Source: Micromonospora costi
Lineage (GTDB): Bacteria; Actinomycetota; Actinomycetes; Mycobacteriales; Micromonosporaceae
Assembly (NCBI RefSeq): GCF_003626655.1
Contig: NZ_RBAN01000001.1
Location: forward strand, 744,001 to 808,000
Reading direction: 5' to 3'
Length of the DNA: 64,000 nt
Shown here: positions 52,195 through 60,957 of the stretch, one piece after another
Position numbering within the stretch: the first letter of the stretch is position 1
How the letters are laid out: the number at the start of each line of letters is the position of its first letter
Notes under the pieces: generated by a model
What the model was told of the DNA's origin: nothing
The model's input: only the letters and a program-made list of their open reading frames with translations
The model's database searches: none
Made by a program: the position numbers and the translations under genes

Positions 52195-53333
52195 GGCGCA
52201 CACTCCACGATGATCTCCAGGGCCCGCTCGAACTCCACACGGGGCACACCGGCGTTCAGGGTCAGCCGCAGCCGGGAGCGGGTGTCCGGCGTGGACGGCG
52301 GGCGGAAGCAGCCCACCGCGACGCCCCGGTCGCGGCAGTCCGCCGCCCACGCGGTCGCCGCCTCCGGCCCGGGCGCGGTCACCGAGATCACGGCGGCGTC
52401 CGGGGTGGGGACGGTGAGGCCGGCGTCGCGCAGCCGGCGTACCGCGAACGTGGCCCGTGCGGCCAGTTCGGCGCGCAGCGGGTCGCCGGCGCGGGCCAGG
52501 CCGACCGCGGTGTGCACGCCGGCCGCGACGGCGGGCGGCAGCGCCGTGTCGAAGATGAACGTCCGCCCGGTCTCGACGAGGTGCCGGACGAACTCGGCCG
52601 GGCCGGCGACCAGCCCCCCGGCGCCGCCCAGCGCCTTGGACAGCGTGGCGGTCACCACCACGTCGGGCTGGCCGGCCAGCCCCGCGGCGGCGACGGCGCC
52701 GGCGCCGGACGGGCCGGTGACACCGAGCGCGTGGGCGTCGTCGACGAGCAGCAGCGCGCCGTACCGGCGGGCCACGGCGTGCAGCTCGGCCAGCGGGGCG
52801 AGGTCACCGTCGACGGAGAACACCGACTCGGTGACCACCACGGCGGGCCGGCCGGGGGCGACGGCGAGCGCGGCGGCGACCGCGGTCACGTCGGCGTGCG
52901 CCGTGACGACCGTCTCCGCTCCGGAGATCCGGCAGCCGTCGATCAGCGAGGCGTGGTTGTGGGCGTCGGAGACGAGCAGCGTACGGGGCTGCACGAGCGC
53001 GCGCAGCGCGCCCAGGTTGGCCAGGTAGCCGGAGGAGAAGACGAGCGCCCGGTCGGTGCCCAGCCAGCCGGCGAGCGCGTCCTCCAACGCGTGGTGGGCG
53101 TCGGTGGAGCCGCGGACCAGGCGCGACCCGGTGGCCCCCAGCCCGTACGCCGACAGCGCCCGCGCGGCCGCCGCGGTGACCTCGGGGTGGGTGGCGAGGC
53201 CGAGGTAGTCGTTGCCGGCGAGGTCGGTGACCGCCTCCCCGGCGGGACGCGGGTGCAGCCGGCGCGTCAGCCCGGCCTTCGCCCGCAGCTCGGCGCGGCG
53301 GTCCAGTGCCGCCAGCCAGTCCGCCACCGCCAC
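52191..53333 (-). CDS. bioF: 8-amino-7-oxononanoate synthase
   Basis: The PLP enzyme of about 380 residues condenses pimeloyl-ACP/CoA with L-alanine. Marks include [58 protein letters not shown] and the PLP lysine in [16 protein letters not shown] 53333 is the likely start. It is divergent from bioB across 176 bp holding a palindromic operator. The bioA gene is not in the window. Confidence 0.93.
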   Translation of the reverse strand: MAVADWLAALDRRAELRAKAGLTRRLHPRPAGEAVTDLAGNDYLGLATHPEVTAAAARALSAYGLGATGSRLVRGSTDAHHALEDALAGWLGTDRALVFSSGYLANLGALRALVQPRTLLVSDAHNHASLIDGCRISGAETVVTAHADVTAVAAALAVAPGRPAVVVTESVFSVDGDLAPLAELHAVARRYGALLLVDDAHALGVTGPSGAGAVAAAGLAGQPDVVVTATLSKALGGAGGLVAGPAEFVRHLVETGRTFIFDTALPPAVAAGVHTAVGLARAGDPLRAELAARATFAVRRLRDAGLTVPTPDAAVISVTAPGPEAATAWAADCRDRGVAVGCFRPPSTPDTRSRLRLTLNAGVPRVEFERALEIIVECAP

Positions 53334-53434
53334 CCCCAGACGCCGCCTCGTACCGGTCTCCGTCGACCGCCTCCGCCGGGCGAAGTTACCACCCGCCGGA
53401 ACCCGCCCGGCGGATCCCACTCACACCCGTCCGG

Positions 53435-53452
53435 CCTGAACCGGCGTTCAGG
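53435..53452. promoter_or_regulatory. Biotin operator between bioF and bioB
   Basis: CCTGAAC-CGGC-GTTCAGG is a 7-4-7 inverted repeat in the divergent bioF-bioB region. Its TGAAC/GTTCA half-sites resemble those reported for actinobacterial BioQ (TetR-type) sites. No BioQ gene is nearby; identity of the regulator is an inference. Confidence 0.5.
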
Positions 53453-53496
53453 CTCAGGCCCCGGACGCAGCCGTTTCTCGCCGCCCGAGGGGCTTG

Positions 53497-53502
53497 TAGG
53501 GT
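53497..53502 (+). promoter_or_regulatory. -10 element of leaderless bioB
   Basis: TAGGGT ends 7 nt before ATG 53510 with a weak -35 (TTTCTC, 53474-53479) 17 nt upstream. No ribosome site is present, so a leaderless transcript is inferred. Confidence 0.5.
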
Positions 53503-53509
53503 ACGAGCC

Positions 53510-54505
53510 ATGCCAGAGATCCTCGACCAGGCCCGCGCCCGGGTCCTGGGTGACGGCGTCGGCCTCGACGAGGCCGGCGTCCTCGCCGTGCTGACCCTGC
53601 CCGACGAGCACCTGCCCGCCGCCCTCCAGCTCGCCCACGAGGTGCGGATGCGCTGGTGCGGCCCGGAGGTCGAGGTCGAGGGGATCGTCTCGCTGAAGAC
53701 CGGCGGCTGCCCGGAGGACTGCCACTTCTGCTCGCAGTCCGGCCTGTTCACCTCGCCGGTCCGCTCCGTCTGGCTGGACATCCCGTCGCTCGTCGAGGCG
53801 GCGAAGCAGACGGCCGCGACCGGCGCCACCGAGTTCTGCATCGTCGCGGCGGTACGCGGCCCGGACGCCCGCCTCATGAAGCAGATGCGCGAGGGTGTGG
53901 CGGCCATCCGGGCCGAAGTCGACATCCAGGTCGCCGCCTCTCTCGGCATGCTCACCCAGGAGCAGGTCGACGAGCTGGTCGACATGGGGGTGCACCGCTA
54001 CAACCACAACCTGGAGACCTGCCGCTCCTACTTCCCGAACGTGGTGACCACCCACACCTGGGAGGAGCGCTGGGAGACGCTGCGTATGGTGCGCGACTCC
54101 GGCATGGAGGTCTGCTGCGGCGGCATCCTCGGCCTCGGCGAGACGGTGGAGCAGCGCGCCGAGTTCGCCGCGCAGCTCGCCGAGCTGGACCCGCACGAGG
54201 TGCCGCTCAACTTCCTCAACCCGCGTCCCGGCACCCCGCTCGGCGACCGCCCGGTCGTCGAGGGCAAGGACGCGCTGCGGGCCATCGCCGCGTTCCGGCT
54301 GGCCATGCCGCGCACCCTGCTCCGGTACGCCGGCGGCCGGGAGATCACCCTCGGTGACCTGGGCACCCGCGACGGTCTCCTCGGCGGCGTGAACGCCGTC
54401 ATCGTCGGCAACTACCTGACCACGCTGGGTCGGCCGGCGAGCGACGACCTGGCGCTGCTGGAAGACCTGAAGATGCCGGTCAAGGCGCTGTCCGCGACGC
54501 TGTGA
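53510..54505 (+). CDS. bioB: Biotin synthase
   Basis: The 331-residue radical SAM enzyme inserts sulfur into dethiobiotin. The 4Fe-4S motif is [14 protein letters not shown] (Cys67, Cys71, Cys74), and the region [12 protein letters not shown] and [13 protein letters not shown] carries the conserved Cys for the auxiliary cluster. Length and ends are normal. ATG 53510 follows a -10 hexamer rather than a ribosome site. A small Cys-rich gene follows 10 nt later. Confidence 0.96.
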   Translation: MPEILDQARARVLGDGVGLDEAGVLAVLTLPDEHLPAALQLAHEVRMRWCGPEVEVEGIVSLKTGGCPEDCHFCSQSGLFTSPVRSVWLDIPSLVEAAKQTAATGATEFCIVAAVRGPDARLMKQMREGVAAIRAEVDIQVAASLGMLTQEQVDELVDMGVHRYNHNLETCRSYFPNVVTTHTWEERWETLRMVRDSGMEVCCGGILGLGETVEQRAEFAAQLAELDPHEVPLNFLNPRPGTPLGDRPVVEGKDALRAIAAFRLAMPRTLLRYAGGREITLGDLGTRDGLLGGVNAVIVGNYLTTLGRPASDDLALLEDLKMPVKALSATL

Positions 54506-54515
54506 GGGGTCCACG

Positions 54516-54731
54516 GTGACGGTGCAGCCGACGGTGCCGAGCGGCACCACGCCGGCCTGGTGCGACCGCTGCGGCGAGGCCACCGGGGACGGTCCGCACG
54601 ACGCGTGCGCCCGGGCCCGTGAGCTGGAGCCGCCGCGGTACTGCGCGTGGTGCCGGCGGCGGATGAAGGTGCAGGTCGTGCCGACCGGCTGGACGGCGGT
54701 CTGCGTCGAACACGGCGAGGTCCGCGCCTGA
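54516..54731 (+). CDS. bsaP: Biotin synthase auxiliary protein BsaP
   Basis: This 71-residue protein has two CxxC pairs (AWCDRCGEA, Cys16/Cys19; YCAWCRRRM, Cys43/Cys46) plus Cys31 and Cys63, a likely metal or Fe-S site. Its size, Cys pattern and position directly after bioB match the mycobacterial biotin synthase auxiliary protein, which supports BioB's auxiliary cluster. GAGGGG precedes GTG 54516. The identification is by context and motif. Confidence 0.75.
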   Translation: MTVQPTVPSGTTPAWCDRCGEATGDGPHDACARARELEPPRYCAWCRRRMKVQVVPTGWTAVCVEHGEVRA

Positions 54732-54869
54732 GGGTCACCGCGGGCGGCCGGTCGTCCGCCGGCGCGACGGTGACGTGCCCCACATAGCGGTGATAGGTTG
54801 CCGTTTCCGGGCCGTTGCCGCGGCCCGGACCCTCCAGTGGTTCGGTGCCGGGCGGTTGCGGAGGCAGAC

Positions 54870-55382
54870 GTGAGCGTCCTGCACGGGCGGGTGGTGACGC
54901 TGCGGCCGGCCGGCCCGCAGGACGTGCCGGCGCTCGCGGCGATCCGGGCCACACCCGAGGTCCGCCGCTGGTGGCGGGGCGACGACGACCTGACCGCGAC
55001 GGTCCGCGCCGACCTCGACGACGAGGCGCTCAGCGTGTACGCCATCGGCTACGACGACCGGGTCGTCGGCGCCATCCAGTGGTCCGCCGAGGACGATCCG
55101 GACTACCGGCACGCCAGCCTCGACGTGTTCCTCGACCCGTCGGTGCACGGCCGCGGGCTCGGCCCGGACGCCATCCGCACGCTGGTCCGTCACCTCGTCG
55201 ACGCGTACGGGCACCACCGGTTCACGATCGACCCCGCGGCGGCGAACACGCAGGCCATCCGCAGCTACGCGAAGGTCGGCTTCCGTCCCGTGGGGGTGCT
55301 GCGCCGCTACGAGCGGGGCGCCGACGGCCGCTGGCACGACGGCCTGCTCATGGACCTGCTCGCCGACGAACTGGTCGGCTGA
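54870..55382 (+). CDS. GNAT family N-acetyltransferase
   Basis: The 170-residue acetyltransferase has the GNAT core: a pre-motif (GRVVTLRPAGPQDVPALAAI), the acetyl-CoA loop (DPSVHGRGLGPDAIRTL, R/Q-x2-G-x-A variant) and AANTQAIRSYAKVGFRPVG. It resembles AAC(6')-like acetyltransferases, but a drug substrate cannot be claimed. GTG 54870 with GGAGG 5 nt upstream is preferred to an upstream frame from 54798. Confidence 0.9.
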   Translation: MSVLHGRVVTLRPAGPQDVPALAAIRATPEVRRWWRGDDDLTATVRADLDDEALSVYAIGYDDRVVGAIQWSAEDDPDYRHASLDVFLDPSVHGRGLGPDAIRTLVRHLVDAYGHHRFTIDPAAANTQAIRSYAKVGFRPVGVLRRYERGADGRWHDGLLMDLLADELVG

Positions 55383-55403
55383 CCGCCCGCCGGCGGCGCG
55401 TCC

Positions 55404-55934
55404 TCAGCCGTCCCAGATCACGTCGTGGCCGTCGAGGCGCCGGGCCCCGGCGGCCGGCCGGTGCGGGGTGAGCCGGCCGTCCGGCATCAGGTGGTCCACC
55501 GGCACGTCGTGGCCGAGCACCGCCACGTCGGCGATGAGCCGCCGGTGGCAGCGCCACCAGACGCTCTCGCTGCACATCACCGCCGTGGTCCGGGCCGCGG
55601 CGTCGGCGAGGACCTCGTCCAGCGCCGCCCGGAAGTCCGGTGTACGGGTGTGGGCCGCGTACGCCCGGAACGCCGCCACCGTCCACCAGGTGTCCGGCTC
55701 CGGCGTGCCCGCCGGGGTGTGGCGCCGGCCGCCGAGGCGTGGCTCCCAGCGGTAGGCGATGCCGTCCCGCGGCAGCCAGCGTTCCAGCTCCTCGCGGCGG
55801 ACGTCCGGGTTGGTGCGGCTGGCGGGGAACGCGCGCACGTCGACGACCAGCGCGACGTGCGCGCCGGTGAGCAGTTCGCCGAGCCGCGCCCGACCGGCCG
55901 GCCCGTGGCCCACGGTCAGCAGCGCCCGTTCCAT
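55404..55934 (-). CDS. DUF488 family protein
   Basis: The 176-residue protein begins MERALLTVGHGPAGRARLGE and has the DUF488 marks VVDVRAFPASRTNPDV, YRWEPRLGGRR, TAVMCSESVWWRCHRRLIAD and HLMPDGRLTPH. The Cys in MCSE suggests a DNA/RNA-modifying or hydrolase role; the family remains uncharacterised. ATG 55934. Stands alone. Confidence 0.9.
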   Translation of the reverse strand: MERALLTVGHGPAGRARLGELLTGAHVALVVDVRAFPASRTNPDVRREELERWLPRDGIAYRWEPRLGGRRHTPAGTPEPDTWWTVAAFRAYAAHTRTPDFRAALDEVLADAAARTTAVMCSESVWWRCHRRLIADVAVLGHDVPVDHLMPDGRLTPHRPAAGARRLDGHDVIWDG

Positions 55935-56198
55935 CACCTCATCCTGCCGTGGATGCCCGGGGTTGTCGGGCCGACGGACCGCACCGTCCGGTGGGGACGC
56001 ACCGCCCACGAGGCAGGGTGGAGCGTCAGACCGGCCGTATGCGTTACACCGACACGCGCAGGATCGCCCTTCAATTCTCGCGGAATTCGCGTCAGCGGGG
56101 ACGTATCTGCCCAGGTCAGTCCGATCGACCGATGCCGAGAGCAGGTCCCGCTCATGGGATCATGTGCCGTCCCCTCAATCGATCTCGGAGGAATCCTC

Positions 56199-56987
56199 AT
56201 GCCACAGCGTCGGCGCGCGACGCGCGCTGCCGTTCTGACGGCCGCCGCCACGGCCGGTCTCGCCATCGCCGCCCCGGCCTGGGCGGGCGCCGGCAACCCG
56301 CACAACCCCCCGGGCGACAACGGCACCGTGAAGATCGACGGTGCGCCGTTCGAGGACAGCGTCGACAACCAGCCGCACGTCGGCTGCGAGTTCGAGCTGG
56401 AGTTCTTCAACTTCGACGCGGGCGACACGGCCGACATCACCCTTGCCGCCCAGCCGCCGTCGGGGAAGTTCACGACGGTGAAGTTCCTCGACAACTACGT
56501 CATCAGCGACGACCCCGCCTCGGGCGCGGCGAACGACCACGATGCGGTCATCAGGTTCTCCGCCAACGACCTGGCCCTGGCCGGAGTGCAGGCCCACCCC
56601 AAGCAGGGTTACCACATCAAGCTCACCGTCGACCTGACCGACGGCAAGGGCAAGGCCAAGCACAAGGTGTTCTGGTTGCAGCCGTGCGAGTCGCCGGAGA
56701 CGCCGACGACCCCCAACCCGGGTGGAGGCTCGCCCACCCCGACGCCGGGCGGCTCGGAGAACCCCTCCGCGAACCCGTCGGTGAGCCCGTCCGTGCCGGG
56801 CACGCCGGCCGGAGGCGGCAGCGGCGGCACCGGCGGCACCGAGGGCAGCGGCGGCAGCGAGGGCAGCCTGCCGCTCACCGGCGTGGCCGCGACCAGCATC
56901 AGCCTCACCGGTCTCGCGCTCATCGTCGGTGGGGTTGTCCTGATGGCGCTCCGCCGCCGCCGGGACAAGATCACCTTCACCAGCTGA
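56199..56987 (+). CDS. LPXTG-anchored surface protein
   Basis: The 262-residue protein has a signal peptide (RRATRAAVLTAAATAGLAIA, AWA-G), a beta-rich domain (to about 170, HVGCEFELEFFNFDAGD, FWLQPC with two Cys), a Pro/Ser/Thr/Gly-rich cell-wall spacer and a sortase signal LPLTG (residues 224-228) followed by a hydrophobic helix and RRRRDK. It is thus linked to peptidoglycan, probably by a class E-type sortase encoded elsewhere. GGAGGA precedes ATG 56199. Function unknown. Confidence 0.9.
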   Translation: MPQRRRATRAAVLTAAATAGLAIAAPAWAGAGNPHNPPGDNGTVKIDGAPFEDSVDNQPHVGCEFELEFFNFDAGDTADITLAAQPPSGKFTTVKFLDNYVISDDPASGAANDHDAVIRFSANDLALAGVQAHPKQGYHIKLTVDLTDGKGKAKHKVFWLQPCESPETPTTPNPGGGSPTPTPGGSENPSANPSVSPSVPGTPAGGGSGGTGGTEGSGGSEGSLPLTGVAATSISLTGLALIVGGVVLMALRRRRDKITFTS

Positions 56988-57355
56988 TCGCCGCAGCACC
57001 GCGAGCGGCCGCCGGACCCCGGTCCGGCGGCCGCTCGCCGTTCTCCGCTCTCCACTCGACGGCGGGACCCGATCCGCCGCGGTCCGATCCGGGGCGAGCC
57101 GGGATCCGTACCCGTCGGCGACCCGGTCGACGGCCGCCCGGAGATACCTCACATCATCGATATTGATAGATGCAGCTCGGCCGTTCGCCCAGCTCGGCGC
57201 GCACCCCGAGCCGACGGGAGCCGGCGCTCGCCCGGGACGACCCGTCCTGGCATACGAGCGTACGGTTGCTGGCCCGTCACGCGGCGCGGCACAGTACGCG
57301 ACACCAGCGGTGCCATCGACGCCGCCGCTCCCCGGTCAACCCTGAGGAGGACGCG
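56988..57355. other. Intergenic region with terminator and AT-rich element
   Basis: No gene in 368 bp. It holds the hairpin at 57001-57038 and an AT-rich near-palindrome (CATCATCGATATTGATAGAT region, 57150-57172) in otherwise very GC-rich DNA, about 190 bp before the aldehyde dehydrogenase. That element may be a promoter or regulator site. Confidence 0.5.
57001..57038 (+). terminator. 18-bp hairpin terminating the surface-protein gene
   Basis: Arms 57001-57018 and 57021-57038 (GCGAGCGGCCGCCGGACC and its complement) are perfect over 18 bp with two bases between. It lies 13 nt after the LPXTG stop and is followed by a short pyrimidine tail (CGTTCTCC). Confidence 0.8.
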
Positions 57356-58921
57356 ATGGCCCTACGACTCGCCGACGGCACCGCCTGGCCCGACATCCTC
57401 GCCCGCGCGGCGGCCGCCGCCCCGGAGGCGTTCGCCGCGCCGGTCGACGGCGTCACCACCCTGCACAACCTCGTCGAGGGCGAGTGGCGCGCCGTCGGCG
57501 TGCCGACGCCGGCCCGGACCCCGGTCGACAACACCGTCCTGGTCAACCTCGCCCGGCTCGACGCCGACACGGCGCGGACCGCCGTCGCGTACGCCGCCGC
57601 CGCGCACCGCGACTGGGCCGACACGCCGCTGACCGAGCGGAAGGCGCGCGTCACGGCGGCACTGGACGCGCTCACCGCCCACCGCGACCTGCTCGCCCTG
57701 CTGCTCGTCTGGGAGATCGGCAAGCCGTGGCGCCTCGCCTGCGCGGACGTGGACCGCGCGCTGGACGGCGTCCGCTGGTACGTCGGCGAGATCGACCGCA
57801 TGCTCGCCGGCGGGCGGGAGGCCCTGCCCGGCCCGGTCAGCAACATCGCGTCGTGGAACTACCCGATGAGCGTCCTCGTGCACGCCGAACTCGTGCAGCT
57901 GCTCGCCGGCAACGCCGTGATCGCCAAGACCCCGTCGCAGGGCGGCGCCGTCTGCCTCACCGTGGCGCACGCGCTGATGCGCCGCGCCGGGCTGCCCGCG
58001 ACGCTCGTGTCCGGCGGCGGCGAGGAACTGTCCGAAGTGCTCGTCCGGGCGCCGGAGATCGGCGCGGTGGCCTTCGTGGGCGGCCGCTCCAACGGCGGCA
58101 AGGTGGCTGCCGCGCTGCTCGACTCCGACAAGCGGCACTTCATCGAGCAGGAGGGCCTGAACGCCTGGGGGATCTGGAACTTCTCCCAGTGGGACCTGCT
58201 CGCCGGGCACCTCAAGAAGGGCTTCGAGTACGGCAAGCAGCGCTGCACCGCGTACCCCCGGTTCGTGGTGCAACGCGACCTGGTCGACGAGTTCCTCGAC
58301 ATGTACCTGCCGGTCGTACGCTCGGTCCGGTTCGGGCACCCGCTCGCCGTCGAGGACGGCTGGACCACCGGCGACCCGTTGCCCGCGCTGGACTTCGGGC
58401 CGCTGATCAGCGCCGCGAAGGCCGACGAGCTGCGGCGCAAGGTGGACGAGGCGGTGCGCGGCGGCGCGGTCCCGCTGCACCGCGGCAAGCTCGACGGCGC
58501 GCCGTTCCTCCCCGGGCAGGACACCTCGGCGTACGTCGCGCCGGCGGTCCTGCTGGCCCCGCCCGGCCGGTCCCGGCTCATGCACGCCGAACCGTTCGGG
58601 CCGGTCGACACGATCGTCGTGGTCGACACCACCGACGAGCTGCTGGCACAGATGAACGCGTCCAACGGCGCGCTCGTCGCCTCGCTGGCCTGCGACGACG
58701 AGGAACTGGCCGGCAAGCTCGCGGTCGACCTCCAGGCGTTCAAGGTCGGCATCAACAAGCCCCGCTCGCGCGGCGACCGGGAGGAGCCGTTCGGCGGCCG
58801 GGGCGCCTCCTGGAAGGGCGCGTTCGTCGGCGGCGACCTGCTCGTGCAGGCGGTCACGCAGGGCGGCGACGAGCGCCTGTACGGCAACTTCCCCGACTAC
58901 AGCCGCTACCCCACCACCTGA
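57356..58921 (+). CDS. Aldehyde dehydrogenase family protein
   Basis: The 521-residue NAD(P)-dependent enzyme has the N-terminal Rossmann helix marks (SNIASWNYPMSVLVHAEL), AKTPSQGG, VSGGGEELSEVL, the catalytic Glu in FIEQEGLNAWG and the nucleophile Cys in YGKQRCTAYPR. The spacing differs somewhat from classical ALDH, and the family is probably a distinct acylating or semialdehyde type. GAGGAGG lies 5 nt before ATG 57356. Its last 16 bp overlap the end of the convergent acetyltransferase gene. Substrate unknown. Confidence 0.9.
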   Translation: MALRLADGTAWPDILARAAAAAPEAFAAPVDGVTTLHNLVEGEWRAVGVPTPARTPVDNTVLVNLARLDADTARTAVAYAAAAHRDWADTPLTERKARVTAALDALTAHRDLLALLLVWEIGKPWRLACADVDRALDGVRWYVGEIDRMLAGGREALPGPVSNIASWNYPMSVLVHAELVQLLAGNAVIAKTPSQGGAVCLTVAHALMRRAGLPATLVSGGGEELSEVLVRAPEIGAVAFVGGRSNGGKVAAALLDSDKRHFIEQEGLNAWGIWNFSQWDLLAGHLKKGFEYGKQRCTAYPRFVVQRDLVDEFLDMYLPVVRSVRFGHPLAVEDGWTTGDPLPALDFGPLISAAKADELRRKVDEAVRGGAVPLHRGKLDGAPFLPGQDTSAYVAPAVLLAPPGRSRLMHAEPFGPVDTIVVVDTTDELLAQMNASNGALVASLACDDEELAGKLAVDLQAFKVGINKPRSRGDREEPFGGRGASWKGAFVGGDLLVQAVTQGGDERLYGNFPDYSRYPTT

Positions 58922-60006
58922 GGGTCGGCGCCGGTCACCCGCCGGGTCCCCTGCCGCGTCGGAGGCGTCGGCAGGGGACCCGCCGGTCCGAGCGGGACGG
59001 TGAGCGTGAGCAGCGGCCCGTCGTACGCGCTACGGGCGGCCCGGTCGAGCCGGCGCACGGTACGCAGCATCGGGCCGTTCTCCGCCTGCGTGTGCAACAC
59101 GAGGGCGGCGTACCCAGCCTCCTCGGCGTACCGGACCAGGCGCCGCAGCAGCGCCGACCCGATCCCGCGGCGCTGCCAGTCGTCGCGTACCAGCAGGGCC
59201 GCCTCGGCCTCGTCGCCCTCGCCCAGCAGGTTCGCCATGGCGACGACCGACTCCGCGCCGCCGGGGCCGGCGACCGCCGCGACCAGGGTCAGCCCGCGGG
59301 CCGGTTCCAGCATCCGCCGCAGCCGCGCCGGCGGCGGCACCGCCGCCCCGCCCAGGTAGCGGCGGTACCGGCTGCGCGCCGAGCAGGCGTCGTGCAGGTC
59401 GCGCACGGCCGGCAGGTCGTCGGCGACCGCGGGGCGTACGGTCAGCTCGGCGCCGTCGGGCAGCACGAGGGTGACCTGCTCGGCGGCCCGGCGCACCACG
59501 GTGGCCGCCAGCTCGACCAGCGCCTGCGCCCGCGCGTACTCGGCCGGGGTGAACCCGGGCGCGGCCCGCCGCAACGTGAACGTGCCGCCGGACGGGTCGG
59601 CGAGCAGCATGGTGGTGTCGGCGACACCCGCGCCGTCCACGGCATCCGGCCGCCAGGTCACCGCGTCGGCGCCGAGCAGCGCGCGCAGCACCTCGCCCGC
59701 CGCGTCCGGGTCACGGACGAGTCGGTTGGCCAGCGCGAGCACCCGGGTCGGCTGGTCGGCCAGGCCACGCGCCTCGCTGCGCGCCACCCAGCAGTCCCGC
59801 CCACGGCCGCGCTCGACGGCGGCCATCAGGTCGGCCTCGCCGAGCGCGTCGGGCGCGTCGACGAGGAAGTCGTCCACCGCGCCCCGCTCGGTGGTGTGTA
59901 CCTGGACGGCGAGGATGTTGACCCCGCGCAGCGCGAGGCTCGCCGTGAGCACCGACAGGTACCCCGGCCGGTCGTCCACGGTGGCCCGGATCCGCCACAA
60001 CGTCAT
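58906..60006 (-). CDS. ACT-GNAT protein acetyltransferase (MaKat-like)
   Basis: The 366-residue protein has an N-terminal ACT domain (DDRPGYLSVLTASLALRGVN) that binds amino acids, a linker, and a C-terminal GNAT (PAVADDLPAVRDLHDA, VRDDWQRRGIGSALLRRLVR, HTQAENGPML). This architecture matches the Micromonospora aurantiaca lysine acetyltransferase that is regulated by cysteine and arginine and acetylates acetyl-CoA synthetase. ATG 60006 fits. The last coding part contains the terminator hairpin of the convergent gene. An ACT-only paralogue follows upstream. Confidence 0.88.
   Translation of the reverse strand: MTLWRIRATVDDRPGYLSVLTASLALRGVNILAVQVHTTERGAVDDFLVDAPDALGEADLMAAVERGRGRDCWVARSEARGLADQPTRVLALANRLVRDPDAAGEVLRALLGADAVTWRPDAVDGAGVADTTMLLADPSGGTFTLRRAAPGFTPAEYARAQALVELAATVVRRAAEQVTLVLPDGAELTVRPAVADDLPAVRDLHDACSARSRYRRYLGGAAVPPPARLRRMLEPARGLTLVAAVAGPGGAESVVAMANLLGEGDEAEAALLVRDDWQRRGIGSALLRRLVRYAEEAGYAALVLHTQAENGPMLRTVRRLDRAARSAYDGPLLTLTVPLGPAGPLPTPPTRQGTRRVTGADPQVVG
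58943..58982. terminator. Aldehyde dehydrogenase terminator inside the acetyltransferase gene
   Basis: CGGGTCCCCTGCCG (58943-58956) and CGGCAGGGGACCCG (58969-58982) pair perfectly over 14 bp with a 12-nt loop. It lies 21 nt after the aldehyde dehydrogenase stop but within the 3' coding end of the convergent ACT-GNAT gene, encoding its C-terminal tail. Confidence 0.7.
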
Positions 60007-60112
60007 GGTTGGCTCCCTTCCTCGGGTACCACCCTCGCCGCCGGCTGTTGCCGGCCGATTGCTCCCCGGTGACGGCTACGCGATCCACGTCACCCCGCCC
60101 GCCGGCACCGGG

Positions 60113-60808
60113 TCAGGCGGTCAGCGAGGGCGGGCCCACGAGGTCCAGCCGGTCGCCGAGGATCACCGCGCTGGCCCGCACCAGCTGGGCCAGCCGGTCG
60201 ACCTCGGTGGCGTGGAAGGCGGCCGCGGCCAGCGGCTCGCGGTGCTCGCGCGCCACCACGAGCACGAGCCCGGCCCGGCCGAACGGCGCGACCGCGTAGT
60301 GGGTGCCGCCGTGCGCGGTCATCGACCGGGCGCGCAGCGGGGTCACCTCCGGCAGCGGCGGCGGTACGGGAGCGCGCCAGCTGGCGTGCCCCACAGCGGC
60401 CGTGCCCCCGCCGCCGCGGGACGCCCAGTCCAGCGGCACCACGGCCGCGACCGCCCAGTCGGCGGCCAGCAGGCCGGGCACCGCGTCGACCAGGGTGGCC
60501 ACCCCCTCGGCCGGGTTCCCGGCGACCTGGGCCAGCAACTCGGCGTCCTGACCGGTGGTGGTGGGCGCGCCGATCGCCCGCCACACACCGTCCACCCGTA
60601 CGCCCGGGATGGCCGCGAGGCCGGCCAGCAGGCGCTCGACCCGGGCGGCGCCCGGCCACACGACGGTGAAGTCGTCCACCGCCCGCCCACCGAGGCGCTC
60701 CAGCACCACCACCTGGACGATGTCCGCGCCGGACACGCCCAGCGTGCGGGCCACCTGGCCGAGGGTGCCGGGACGATCCGGCAGCGTGACCCGAACTCGC
60801 AGCAACAT
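60113..60808 (-). CDS. ACT-domain regulatory protein
   Basis: The 231-residue protein starts with an ACT domain (VTLPDRPGTLGQVARTLGVS) like that of the adjacent acetyltransferase, then a second part (about 85-231, SWRAPVPPPLPEVTPLRARS, HYAVAPFGRAGLVLVVAREH) resembling a GAF-like or degenerate sensor fold. GGAGGG precedes ATG 60808. Same strand as the ACT-GNAT gene, 106 bp upstream of it; joint amino-acid sensing is inferred. Function unknown. Confidence 0.82.
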   Translation of the reverse strand: MLLRVRVTLPDRPGTLGQVARTLGVSGADIVQVVVLERLGGRAVDDFTVVWPGAARVERLLAGLAAIPGVRVDGVWRAIGAPTTTGQDAELLAQVAGNPAEGVATLVDAVPGLLAADWAVAAVVPLDWASRGGGGTAAVGHASWRAPVPPPLPEVTPLRARSMTAHGGTHYAVAPFGRAGLVLVVAREHREPLAAAAFHATEVDRLAQLVRASAVILGDRLDLVGPPSLTA

Positions 60809-60847
60809 GGTCGTCCCTCCGCTCGGCGGGCCGGCGGTGGTGGCCGG

Positions 60848-60866
60848 CAGGCTGGTCCCCAGCCTG
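60848..60866. promoter_or_regulatory. Inverted repeat in the ACT/kinase divergent region
   Basis: CAGGCTGG-TCC-CCAGCCTG is a perfect 8-3-8 palindrome between the divergent ACT and APH-type kinase genes. A -35 TTGACA (60923-60928) follows it, and TCAACT (60946-60951), 17 nt on, may be the -10 of a leaderless kinase mRNA. Confidence 0.45.
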
Positions 60867-60957
60867 GCCGTTGCCCATTTCGCCCCTGTTGCAGTGGCAT
60901 GTCCCGGAGGGAAAACCCGACCTTGACAAGATGGCGGAGCTGCCATCAACTAATCGG

